From Amoebophrya sp. A120 (taxonomy: Eukaryota > Sar > Dinophyceae > Syndiniales > Amoebophryaceae): a stretch of DNA of 64,000 bases. The notes beneath the pieces are model-generated. The model made no database searches. It had not been told where the DNA came from and saw only the letters and a program-made list of their open reading frames with translations. Below are positions 1-10,073 of this stretch, in pieces; the first letter of the stretch is position 1, and the number at the start of each line of letters is the position of its first letter. The stretch lies in NCBI GenBank assembly GCA_905178155.1, contig CAJINV010000010.1, forward strand, positions 1,160,709-1,224,708, written 5' to 3'. Position numbers and translations under genes: made by a program.

Positions 1-35
1 GGCGAAAGCGCGGCCCGCAGGACCGCGCTTTCGCC
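1..35. repeat. perfect GC-rich inverted repeat (hairpin)
   Basis: A 13-bp arm, GGCGAAAGCGCGG, is followed by a 9-nt loop and its exact reverse complement. It lies at the window edge, so it may be part of a longer repeat. No gene is adjacent. Confidence 0.8.
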
Positions 36-2130
36 GCGCGGCTGGTTTGGCTTTCGCGCTGGTTAGATTTTCGCGCACGCATTTGGTTACCAATATCGCC
101 CTCCGGGCGCGATCTTCATACGGCGGAAGCTTCTGCCCTTGTCTTCTTGCAAGACAAATGTGATTTGTGACCTCAAATCAGCAACGTGTGCGAAGTATGT
201 ATTTATAGCTCTGGAACAGGTAGTGTAATGCAGGCAGAAGGATAGGTTCTGCTCCAGCTGCGGATGAAGAACTATGCAAGCCCCTATATAGCCGAGATCA
301 GGGAACGCAGACGCGGCAGGCGGCTTTGTAGGGTAACACTAACACCAAAGCAGGCAACCACTAAAATTAAGCGATGCGGGGCCGTTAGGATTTCCCTGCT
401 TTTCCTATGGCGGATACTTCCTTTTGGCGCGGGCGAATCAGCACGGGTCTGCTGAACCTAAACCCGGGTAATGAATGCAGCTACTAGCAGGACTCCGGTT
501 GCTCAGTCGGGAGTGCTGAATAAGTCGACACTGTAGAGCACTGCAGGAAGCGGTCCTGTTGGCGCTAGGCAGGCGGGTGGCGAATATCCGTATTTGCGAA
601 TAAGGGATGCGGCCTATAGCCTCTCTTCGCATCTATCGAATATGTAGTTTCGGACGGTCATGCACAGTGTCGCTTTTTGCTTCTCCGCTTGGTATGCTAT
701 CTGTCATGCAAAATGTCGCCATCTCCGCTTTGTAGGGTTCACTCGACAGAGACATGGTGCCGCAACTAGCGGTTTTTAGAACGGCGAAGAGGGGTCGGGC
801 TTCTTCCTTGCTTTGTTTTCCTTTTGCGGATACTACCCTTGGCGTGATTCCGGCCCACTCGCAGGGGTCGACGCGGTGTATGAGAGTTCGTGGTCGCCTC
901 CGTCAACACAAGACCTCGGCACTACCCGAGGTTCGCCGACCGCACGGGGGGTGCAGGACTCGGCTCGGCAAGGGATACGGACATCTGGACCCGGATTGTG
1001 ATCTCCCTCAGGGGGGAGGGATGAAGCTTCATTCCTTATCTGGCTTCTCCTCCGTCCCTGTTTCCTCTCGCTGCTATCACGACGCGCTGAAGACGGGATG
1101 GCGCCGGCGACGTTTACCGGTGCTGGAGGCGGCTGGCGTCCATGGAAGTGGTCACTCTGGCTTATCGCGGTACGGTGTCCCAGGCGGTACGGGCGGTAGA
1201 TTGCGGTCTACGTCGGGCGGTACACGGTGCTCGCGGCGCGTGGAGGCGGAGTCTTCATACCTTACGATGGAATTTGGGTTTCCTGCTGCTTCTCCCGAGC
1301 GAGGCCGTCTTGCCTTCCACTCAGGGCTCTCGTGGATTGAGCCTGGCGGGAAATTCCCGTTGCGCGAGGCTCTTGCCAGGAGTTCGTCCACGCTTGCCGA
1401 CGCTGCTTCGGGGGTAGACGGGGTCAGGGTGGCTATCGGAGCTTGCTCCGGGGCTTGCGGTGTGGGGGCGGGTTCATGGGGCTGTGCCCGGGCTCAGCAA
1501 GGGTTCTTCCCCTGTCTGTGCTCCCTCGTGTTCACACTCCCGTGCTGCTTGACTGGTAGTCATTTTGGCTTTTGTTTTTCCTCCGTCGCGGTCGTTTGGT
1601 CCCCAGGGCTGCTACGGACAGGGCCCCCTGGGTTACCTCGGTCGAGTGGTCGTGCGGTTCGGTTCTCCGATGCCCATGCCTTCCGTGTACTTGCCGCTGG
1701 GTACTGGTTGTGCGTCTCTTTCGTCAGACTGTTTCGCTTCGGCGAAACGACATGACGATTGTTTGGGGAGGTTCCGAACGGTCCCCTCAGGGCATTGCCT
1801 CGTCGCTGACCTGTGGTGAAGGCGGTTCAGGTCAGCTTCGGGAAGGGTATCCGGAGTTGAGTTAGCTTCGGCTTTCTATTGTGTATTCGAGGGCAGTGGT
1901 TGGCGGAGGTTGTTGGGATGTTCCTAAACAGTCATCCCAGAACATTTGTGTTCCTTTCTGACTTCCTCATTTCCTGTGCAGTATTTTACTGCATATACAG
2001 GCGCCACCCTCGTTTATCACCTCCAGGGCTACGTGCGACCCCTCCGACGCTGCGTGTGGAACAAGGAGGAAGTTCGGCGTGTCGGGTGAGGGACCCCCGA
2101 CGTCTGGCCTACGGATATCATGGGGAACTA
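36..2130. other. GC-rich region without a convincing gene
   Basis: The stretch is GC-rich and has overlapping open frames in several phases, including a 333-codon frame at 754-1755. Their composition (Arg, Ser, Gly, Cys, Leu) is what GC-rich noncoding DNA gives by chance, and I recognise no domain. Two related segments near 398-428 and 808-843 (mostly shared string around TTTTCC..GCGGATACT) suggest old repeats. A spliced-leader-like string occurs at 1554-1574. Confidence 0.5.
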
Positions 2131-2206
2131 AGGCTCAAATCAGCAACGCAAATTTTCGGAAAGATACCTTTTTCGATACGGGGAGGGGGGATTTTTCCTC
2201 TCAATA
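2131..2206 (+). mobile_element. truncated introner, family H (right end only)
   Basis: The right TIR of family H is present (GGGGAGGGGGGATTTTTCC followed by TCTCAATA), together with the preceding GCAACGCAAATTT stretch. No matching left TIR lies upstream in the window, so this is a 5'-truncated copy. Confidence 0.6.
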
Positions 2207-2261
2207 TCTTGTCCCGGATCTTTCCCGCCGAATAATACGTACAACGCCCTGCAGTAGTACT

Positions 2262-2597
2262 ATGGAAGAAGGGGAGAATCAAAACTTGTACCGCGGGGAA
2301 GTGCAACGTGGTCGCACAATGTCTAGTACCGACGTTGTGTTCACCATCACCGCCCGGATGCGAACTACAACCGCCAGCAGTGCTGTCCACCAGCAGGACA
2401 ACTTTTTACGGACGAGAGCCGAGACGGACTGCAGTACCGCGGCTTCTCACGGCGGTGGCGACGAGTCGAGCGACATTTCCTCTTCGTTCGTGGACGATGA
2501 AGGAGGTGTTGTTCCGTCGTGGTCCAGTACGACGTCCCTGTCGGAAGAACAACCTAAAGGGAAAACCGAAAACAAGTGTCTCGAGCAGAACAAATGA
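2262..2597 (+). CDS. small Ser/Thr-rich ORF, doubtful
   Basis: An ATG at 2262 opens a 111-codon frame that ends at TGA 2597. The product is hydrophilic, rich in Ser, Thr, Glu and Asp, without a domain or membrane segment that I recognise. It starts about 55 bp after the truncated family H introner, and the same frame is open upstream through that element, so it could be a last exon of a gene starting before it. It could also be chance. The composition (TSSTDVV..., clusters of Ser and acidic residues) resembles linkers in the firm genes of this window. Confidence 0.3.
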   Translation: MEEGENQNLYRGEVQRGRTMSSTDVVFTITARMRTTTASSAVHQQDNFLRTRAETDCSTAASHGGGDESSDISSSFVDDEGGVVPSWSSTTSLSEEQPKGKTENKCLEQNK

Positions 2598-3956
2598 GCT
2601 GCCCGGAGGAGGTTGTAGTGCTATTTCTCGCAGGGGGAGGGGTCCTGGAGGTATGTTCAATCTCCAGCGAGAATAGTGAAGAGAATCTGGCATCGGGACA
2701 GAAATAAAGGATACACGGGACGTAGAGACCGACGAGTGCTTGATGGCTTGCAACCTAGATCTTTCACTTGCTATCATGTTGGCAATAAATTATCGCTACT
2801 GCGGATGGAGCGGTTGCGACTCTTGTGCAAAGAAAAGCAAGTCAGTCAGCTGTTTTTTTCTATTTATGCTTTCATTTTCCGTTGAAAACTTTTCTAGAAG
2901 GATCGAAGTCGGCTTTTCGTACTGCGACCCTTGTTCGTAAACCATTTGAATGTCGTTGAATATCTATCATTCGATGCTACAGCAAAACCACAACTGTCAA
3001 ACGTAACAGTCTTGAAGTGTAATTTCAGCAGTATCTATAAGCTCGTGGCGGTTTTAATATTCGTTGGGTTCCTGCTTCTGCCGAAAGAAGTGACAGCTTT
3101 TCGAAGTACTTGATATAGATCAAGTCCATAGTACTATCTATTTTTACTGTAGAAAGATAGTTGCTGCTAATTAGTACATTAAGGTGGAGGTGCAAGAACC
3201 TCTACTCGTCCTGCTCTCACACGTGGAAAACATGGGAGCTGCAAAGGACGGGGTCTTTTTGTCGTAGTAAGCACTTCTTCTCTACAACGGTGCCTACATT
3301 TATTTCTTCTTCCTGAACAAGTGCTATGAAGAAAAGATATTTTCCACCCGCGGCCTAATTACTCTCGCTGATTGTGATTGAGAATCTTTGTGTTGTACTT
3401 GTACCTTCTGACAAAATTTATCGAAAAACAGAATGTTGTACTCGAGAGGACACTGATTAAGCCCATGGCCTGTCTCTGTTCATTTTTGGACTCGATCTCG
3501 ATTGTGGGATGTTGACTCTGGAGATGCATTTAAACTTAAAGTTGTTCTCATTTTCATGTTTTGCTTATTTTGGTGTGCAGTTATACTACACGAATTTAAA
3601 TTTTTTTGATATGTTGATGAGGATCCTGTCATCTAGTGATCTTCGTCTAGTATTTGGTAACATTATTGAGCTAGGTACCGGTACGACATGAAACTAACAG
3701 TCGTGACCTTCGCTACATGTTGATCTTCCGACCTACGCCTGGATTCGAACCATTGCTGGAATTTTACACAAGCATCCGGTCGTACTCCGGTCTGTCATTT
3801 CGTCGACGGATGTTGTAGTCTCTTGTCGGTCCTCTCATTGTACTCATCTACGCGTTCTTGCCGTTGTATCCATACAAAATAAACTTGTTCTTTTTCTTGC
3901 GCGAGGACCTTGTTTCACCGGATCTGAAAAAGTAGACGACAAGTTGTACAACTATC
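2598..3956. other. intergenic, AT-rich toward the transporter gene
   Basis: No long frame and no TIR pair are visible. Short frames around 2676-3113 and 3509-3691 have no recognisable content. A T-arm-like string near 3738-3753 was tested as a tRNA and rejected. Confidence 0.5.
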
Positions 3957-5948
3957 ATGCCGCCTGCGACACAAAATAAAGTACTAGACGATGGTCGTGA
4001 AGATGCGCGGCCAAGCTCTCTGCCCGTTGCTGCCTCCCCGTCACCCTCGTCTGATGAAGTTCTTGCAACTTCTTCTACCAAAAACGTCAGCAGCACCTGG
4101 TTCCTCGGCGTCCTGGCCGCCTTTCTCGCGGGGCTGGCCTACGCGACGCAGACGACCCTGATAGGCGAGACCAAGAAGCAAAACATCACGTTATCCCATG
4201 TAAAAACGTCCCCAACCCATAGTCAAGATGGGGACTTGGCTACACAAAGCCAGCCTCTTTTGGCTGTCGCGCATGACAAGTTTGGGCTCGCCGTGTCATC
4301 GCGTTTAGCTATTGTAGCTGCGTCACAAATCCTAATCCATCCCCTCATGCTGATTCTAGCATAACAAACTGCCAGACAGCATTACATACAGAATGCTCCT
4401 CGGGCTTCTGCATGACAAACATGTAAGGTTTGCAGGTTTGCATGACAACTATGGCGTCGGGAGGTTTTTCCTCAGGATACACGTATGATTCGCAAATCAT
4501 GGTGCTCGCAGCGGAGCTGGTGAAGCTGATGACATCGTTGGTGTTAGGGGTGAGGATGGAGCTGCGGGGGTTTAGGGGACGAAAGCACAAAACCTCCGAG
4601 ACAGGAGGCCCTGCTACAGCACGACCGAGGATGGAAACAGATACAGCCAGCACTAGTAGCTTTGCTGGCACTGTTGAGATGTTGCCCTCTACTTCTAAGG
4701 AGGTGGGAGTAGATGAGAAACAGCAGAAGTCTACTAGTACAACGTCATCATCCACTTCAGCCCCCGCCTTTCTTCACGGCCGCAACAAGTGGTTCTTTCA
4801 GGAACTTTTGATTCTCCTGCCCGCGGCCTGCTACACCGTGCAGAACAACTTGATTTTCTTGACCCTATCCAAAGGCTACCTGGATCCGCCGCACTACCAG
4901 CTTTTTTGCAACGCGAAGATCGCGATTACGTCGATCTTGTATCGAGTGGTCATGCGGAAAGCGCTAACCGTTATCCAGTGGTGCGCGCTCGGGTTACTCA
5001 CGGTTGGAATGCTGGTGTGTGCGCTGCCGGACGATGATAGGACGAGCGGAGAAGCTGATCTTGCAAGCAGAAGCAGTAGTACGACAGGGACATCAGAAAG
5101 CAGCAAGGACAACACGAATTTCCTTTTCGGCATTTTGTGTGTCGCGGGAATATCCTGCTGCTCGGGCGTTGCCGGGGTGACGAACGAGTTTTTGCTCAAG
5201 ACCGCCGACAATATGCACTTTGCGAATGCGAAGATGTACATAGCGGGAATAATCGTCAGCATTGTGCTGTACCATGTCGAAGGACATAGTCGAACATCGA
5301 ACCAAAGGTCAAGATCCACCGAAAAGAGCTATTTCTTTAGTATTACAACGGAAACAACTACCAGCAGCTTCATCGAAAATCTTCACACCTTTTCACACCA
5401 ACTTTTCCTCGACAGCAACACGAGACTACTGCTCCTCGCCTGCCTGCTTTCCCAGGCCTTCCTCGGCATGTGCATCTCGTTCATTTTTAAGTTTGGGAAC
5501 GTGATTCTGAAGATCTATCAAGCGAGTCTGACCACTTTGCTAACCACGGTTTTGGCGGTTGTCCTTCAAGACTTCAGAATATCGAAGCCATTCGCGTATG
5601 CATTGCAAGAGTATCGGACTCGTACAAATGCTGTCAACACTGCAAGACAGGTTTGCTTTCTTAGCTAAATCTGCATGACAAATTGCATTTTTTTCTTGCG
5701 AAAATTTCAATTTGTAATGCAAGTCTTTCATACTAGTACGATCGGATACTTTTGCAATGCATATCGCACTGGGCTACGTGATTTTGCTCTTCTCCACCTT
5801 CTTTTTCTATGGAGATCCGCTGGTGCTGCACAAGCGCGATCACGAAGTTTTCTCCTCGATATGTTGTAGTAGCCCCGGCAGAGCAGGTGGAAGTGACATG
5901 AACGAAAAAGATTCGCACAGTACGAGTAAGAAGAGAAAGCAAGCTTAG
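3957..5948 (+). CDS. nucleotide-sugar transporter, SLC35A type
   Basis: A predicted multi-pass Golgi/ER antiporter that would exchange a UDP- or CMP-sugar for the nucleotide monophosphate. Exons are 3957-4191, 4485-5596 and 5769-5948 (508 aa), joined in frame when the family C and B introners are removed with one TSD copy. The hydrophobic segment at residues 45-70 is TM1. Family signatures of Nuc_sug_transp follow: AAELVKLMTSLVL, PAACYTVQNNLIFLTLS, YQLFCNAKIAITSILYRVVM, QWCALGLLTVGMLV, GVAGVTNEFLLKTADNMHFANAKM, then FGNVILKIYQASLTTLL. A Ser/Thr-rich loop between TM2 and TM3 and a Lys/Ser tail (KKRKQA at the end) are extra. The first introner splits TM1 from the NITYDSQIMVL stretch. Substrate cannot be told from sequence. 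ATG 3957 is the first in-frame start before TM1. Confidence 0.88.
4192..4479 (+). mobile_element. introner, family C (intron 1 of the transporter)
   Basis: 288 bp, TATCCC...GGATA, with TIRs ATGTAAAAACGTCCCC and the partly decayed complement GGAGGTTTTTCCTCA. The TSD CACGT is perfect. Joining gives ATC-ACG-TAT-GAT, which continues the protein as NITYDSQ. Confidence 0.93.
5597..5763 (+). mobile_element. introner, family B (intron 2 of the transporter)
   Basis: 167 bp between TATGCATTGCAA and TTGCAATGCATA, with flanks TCGCG and TCGCA (4 of 5 identical). Removal joins KPFA to LGYVILLF inside the last membrane segment. Confidence 0.93.
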
Positions 5949-6501
5949 TCCCAGGAATGGCCTGGGCTCCGTTGAATGAACGAATGACGTGATGTCACGA
6001 CGTGAAATAAGTCCACGAATTCCATATGAATCTTCGGCGGGACTGGAAATTGTGAAGCTCAATCTTGTTGAAGTTGATCTTGTTCTGGCGTGTCAGAGAT
6101 GTTCCGCGATGGACTTGAGGCAAATTCGTTCCGTGAAGCACGTTTTGCCTGCTCTTCGTTGTAGAATAAAGTAGAGCTTGCAGAGAAGTCTTTCTTAGTC
6201 TCTTCACCGCGCGTCGTGCAGCTCCAGGAGCGCCACAAAATTTTCAATGAGTGCATCAACATTAAAGGGAGGGCGAGAGTTCTTAACTTCAAGCCCTGGC
6301 ACTGGGTTGTTTCGACCCTTGCTTTTTACCACGAGAGTGAACGTTTTCTAGTCGTAGCTTGCGCACGGTACGACCTTTTTGGACACGCAGGACTAACACT
6401 GAGCTGGGCAGCCAAAGCCATTCGATACGATTACGAAAATTGCATATCCTTCTCTTGTAAACTACCACGTGGTGGTCGCGGTGGGTTGTCACAGATGAAG
6501 A
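5949..6501. other. intergenic between transporter and coiled-coil gene
   Basis: This holds the 3' flank of the transporter and the 5' flank of the next gene. I see no TIR pair, no long frame and no recognisable promoter motif. Confidence 0.5.
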
Positions 6502-8292
6502 ATGTTCGGAGGTGCGACGTCTGCATCTAGTTCCGCTGCTTCTAGTACACGCGCAGCGAATAGAACAAGCGGACCGATGAATGCTTTTCCGACCACCTCT
6601 ACCGGCGCCGGAGGAGGCCCAGGTGGAGCCGCTGGCGTTTACCTCCTGCAAACGGGTACGGGTCCAGCGACGAGTAGCACTTCTTCATCTGCTGCTGCGA
6701 CAAGTTCTTTGTCCCGCTACCAGTCAATTTTGGACAAGCAAAACGAGTTGCTGCAACTTGGGAACGTCAATCCGGACCAGGATTTGATCGAAGAAACAGT
6801 CTACGAAGCCGTCGAGCGGGAGTTTATTGCGTACCAATCGGACATCGATTTTCTGACGACCCAGAACCAGGAACTCGAGCGATTCATAGAAAAGCAGAAG
6901 GAGAGGCATAAGGAGGAATTGCAAACCGAACGGGAGAAATCCTACAGTAGCGCGAAGCAACAGTTTGAGGAGATAATCGAGAACCAAAGGCAGCAACTGA
7001 ACCGGTTCGCTCTGGAGCAGCCCCAGCAGCGCCAGCTCCTGCAGAACCAGGAGCGGTTGTCAAACAATCTGCAGCGGCAGTTGCAAATCAGCGAAGACTT
7101 GCGGCGGGAGGTGTCGCGGTTGGAGGATGAATTGGAACTGAAGGAATACGAGGTGCGGAAATTCGACGAAAAGTCCGCATATCCAGTGCAAATATGTCTG
7201 GGTGGTCTTGATAAAAAGGGTCATGCGATGCTGGTGAGCCTTGCATGACAAAGCAGCTTTATGCATGTTGGCATGAGCACATCACAAGCTTTTTCCGTAT
7301 TCTTCGGATTTTTCCATTCGTATTTATGATCACAAATGACCTTCCAGAACGACAAGAAAACTGGCCAAAAATCCTGTTTATGCAATACAGATTGTGGTGT
7401 CGCGCAACTTTCGCATTACAAATCCATTAAAATCCAGACCCAGACATGATATTTGCAACCCATACCTAAAACCTGGAGTACCGCGTGCAGGAAGCCATGA
7501 AGGCGGTAAGACGGGCGTTCGCCGGGTTTCTATGACAGTGCACAACTCCCCCTTCCCTCATTTGTCATCCGAAAACCCAAATCCAGTTGCTACCTTGTGG
7601 CACCGCGTGCATGACAAATTCCGGAATAAATCCAAACAGCGCATGGACCTGTCATGCACAGGGTCCACCTGTACTGGTGTTTGTAATGCTGTTGATGTCA
7701 ACATGCAAATGAGGTGGAGGGGGAGTTGTGCACAACTCTCATAGTTTCAGCGGGAGGAGGATAAAGCGAAGAAGTTGATCGCGGAGAAGGAAAGACTGGT
7801 CGCGAGTCATGAGCAGGTACTTGATTTGTAATGCAAAATTGCACCAGAAACTTGATTTGTATTTGTAATGCCAAATTGCACCAGAAACTTGATTTGATGT
7901 ATTGCCAAATTGCACCTCAGTATCAACAATCTGCTATGCCAACAAAACAGGAGCGCACCTCCCTTCTCTCCGAGCGCGCGAGCCTGCGGAAGGAGCTGCA
8001 CCGAAAGATGAAGGGACAAAAGGACATGGTGGAGCAGCTGCGGGACCTCCAGGCGCCGGAGGACACCGCGGCGAAAGAGATAAGGCGGGAACAGGACCAG
8101 CAGGCACTGGTGAAGATTCTGCAACACCAAGTGCAGTCACTCCAGGCAAAATTGGTGGACTCTTTGAAGAGGGAACAGACAAATACGAGTGCAATAAGTG
8201 CTGGTGGAACTACGTCGATGAATAACAACAACACGTCTGGGATCATGAATACCAGCAGCCACAGCAGCTTCATGAAGGCGCTAAAGTCATGA
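6502..8292 (+). CDS. coiled-coil protein of unknown function
   Basis: Exons 6502-7179, 7470-7530, 7749-7816 and 7951-8292 give 382 aa. The first 70 residues are Ser/Ala/Thr/Gly-rich. From about residue 72 (SRYQSILDKQNELLQLG) the chain is almost continuous heptad-rich helix dominated by Glu, Gln, Lys, Arg and Leu, for example SRLEDELELKEYEVRKF, AKKLIAEKERLV and RKELHRKMKGQKDMVEQLRD. It ends in a Ser/Asn-rich tail (SHSSFMKALKS). No enzymatic or membrane motif is visible. A cytoskeletal, centrosomal or flagellar scaffold role would fit but is only a guess. Introns 1 and 2 are introners (families A and G) and intron 3 is a GT-AG intron. Heptads continue across all three junctions, which supports the model. 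Confidence 0.8.
7180..7464 (+). mobile_element. introner, family A variant (intron 1, coiled-coil gene)
   Basis: Begins TATCCAGTGCAAATATG with core GTCTGGGT and ends with CCAGACCCAGACATGATATT then CATA. The TSD is degenerate (CCGCA/CCTAA). Removal joins EKSA to NLEYRVQEAM and avoids the in-frame TAA at the right flank. Confidence 0.8.
7531..7743 (+). mobile_element. introner, family G (intron 2, coiled-coil gene)
   Basis: 213 bp with TIRs ATGACAGTGCACAACTCCCC and GGGGGAGTTGTGCACAACTC. The TSD GTTTC is perfect. The join reads AFAGF-QREEDKAKK. Confidence 0.93.
7817..7950 (+). other. conventional GT-AG intron with tandem repeat
   Basis: Donor CAG/GTACTTG and acceptor AAAACAG/GAG, 134 bp, phase 0. 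Inside are three imperfect tandem copies of about 35 bp (TTGCACCAGAAACTTGATTT type). It lacks TIRs. Confidence 0.85.
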
Positions 8293-8817
8293 AAAATTTC
8301 ATCAATTTACGACGTTGAAGTCTGCATGACCGGCGCCAGGGGGGGCGGTTCATGTACGTAAGATGTTCTTGTCGTATCAGACAACGAGTATTGAGCCACC
8401 GGTGTTCCGCCTGTTGATACTTACTTACACAGTTACCGTCCTAGCGATCATGGGAGGTTGTTTGTAATATCTGGCGGAGTAGTTTCTGAGGGGTTCTCGA
8501 AGCGGTTCTGCACATGTTGAGAGTCGTGTAATTGAATGAAATGTAAATGTAGATGTACCATGATACAACTGACCGACAACCATCTCGGTACAACTAGTCC
8601 CACTGCTGGGAAGAGAAGGCTTAAGGGTAGGAGGAGGGTAGCAGTAGCACCATTTCGGCATTTCGGTGTGGGTCGTGCGTGTGCTAGTCCTTGCTAGTTT
8701 TTTTCGAATTTGTACCAAATTGTTTTATTTCGTTGTGATGTGCTTATCAGAGGCCCCCACCTGCTCCCGCGTACTAAATGTAATGCGCATACGTACTTCT
8801 AGTGCTACTTCTCCGAA
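8293..8817. other. 3' flank of coiled-coil gene, nothing recognised
   Basis: No long frame in the sense of neighbouring genes. The region ends at the left TSD of the transposable element. Confidence 0.5.
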
Positions 8818-9678
8818 TTAGGGCGGAAAAATCGGCAAATAGCATCATTTTTGTCAGCTCACACTTTGGGGGGGTATTTTTTTTTCTTTTGTCTGGGAGT
8901 CAACTACCCGGAAATCAACAGAAGTAAAGCATCGCTTCATCTTTTCCACAAGAAAAAGAAACATGATAGCTCGGCTTTCAAAAGGCCTTCATAGCAAGAC
9001 ACGAAACAGGCGGCAGCGCCTTCGTGCTGTGCGTTGTCGCTCAGATGGCCCGGCAATGTTGAATAGGCCCGCTCTTCGAGAAGTGGCTGGGCCACCTCCG
9101 GGACCGGACCACAGCGAGGACGTTCGCCACGAAGAGGGAACCCGGCGAGGGGGGTGATCAGGGGGGCGCATTTTTGCCCTCTTCGGAGACCCCTTCCGGG
9201 TACCCCTTCCGGGCACCCTTTCGGTAGCCTATTCCGACCCCCTAATCCCCATTGGAAACTGCCGATTTTGCGTGCCCCAAAATGGTAGCCCAGAGGCAGC
9301 CCAAGCGGACCCCCTTACCCCCCCCCTTCGGCACCCCCCCGGAAGCACTTGACTGCTGGCGCGTCCGCATTCTCAATATCTGGCCGTAGAGGGAAGGCGC
9401 GAAGATGTCTGGGCGCGTCCGGAATTGGATGCCGGAGAGGGGGCGCGGCTGCCCGCGCCGGGGGGCCGCAGGCCTATGCAGCTTCAGCAAAATGCTGCGG
9501 CTCTATTGGGAAAAGGGGAGGGCCGGATGGCGGACCGTGACAACGAAGAGCGGCGCCAGCATCTAAATGGCCAACAGGAAAAAAAGCAGTAGCGACACCC
9601 CCAATAGCCATAATTTTTTTGCGCCCTCAAAAAGTGCGCTTGCAAAAATGATGCTATTTGCCGATTTTTCCGCCCTAA
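8818..9678. mobile_element. non-autonomous DNA transposon with long TIRs
   Basis: The left end TTAGGGCGGAAAAATCGGCA, continuing to CATCATTTTTG (8818-8853), is the reverse complement of the right end (about 9643-9678). Both ends are flanked by CCGAA (8813-8817 and 9679-9683), a 5-bp TSD. The 861-bp body is GC-rich in the middle and holds only short frames (for example 8963-9157) with no transposase motif. It differs from the introners in ends, size and intergenic position. The superfamily cannot be assigned from the ends alone. Confidence 0.85.
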
Positions 9679-10073
9679 CCGAAGTGTGTTTTAGCATTGT
9701 CAAAAAAACAAACTATAGCTGAAGTTTTTTCATCGGCGCGGGGCTCCTGTGCGGGGTACGACAACTAGGGCAGCATGTTGTAGTACGTAGATGTTTGATG
9801 TTTATCGGATCGAGCGCTTAGACGGCGGTTTATATGGAATGAAAAAAACCTGTTTTAATTTTTTGAGGAAATGATGAACTTTTAAAGAAGCTGAGTCGTA
9901 AATTGAAATTTAAGAACGCACTTTGCTGAACTCGACCAGCACTTAATTTTAAACTTTGCGTGTGTATCTTCTTCGCGCCGGACGAGTTAAGTACTTACTT
10001 ACTTGTTTTTGCCCCCTCATTTGAAAAATATACGCAAATTCAAAATATTTTTACGCATATAAAAAATACAAGC
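9679..10073. other. 5' flank of the LicD-like gene
   Basis: AT-rich, with no gene visible. The first in-frame ATG of the next gene is at 10074. An upstream in-frame TTG at 9960 is not needed. Confidence 0.5.

Noticed and set aside
754-1755. 333-codon plus-strand frame
   Set aside because: It lies in GC-rich repetitive DNA with other long frames overlapping in both strands. It has no domain, no introner and a composition expected from noncoding GC-rich sequence.
3715-3800. Possible tRNA on the minus strand (GGTTCGAATCC T-loop-like string near 3738-3753)
   Set aside because: The T stem pairs at only about 3 of 5 positions and no complementary 5' acceptor arm is found at the proper distance. 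A chance match is more likely.
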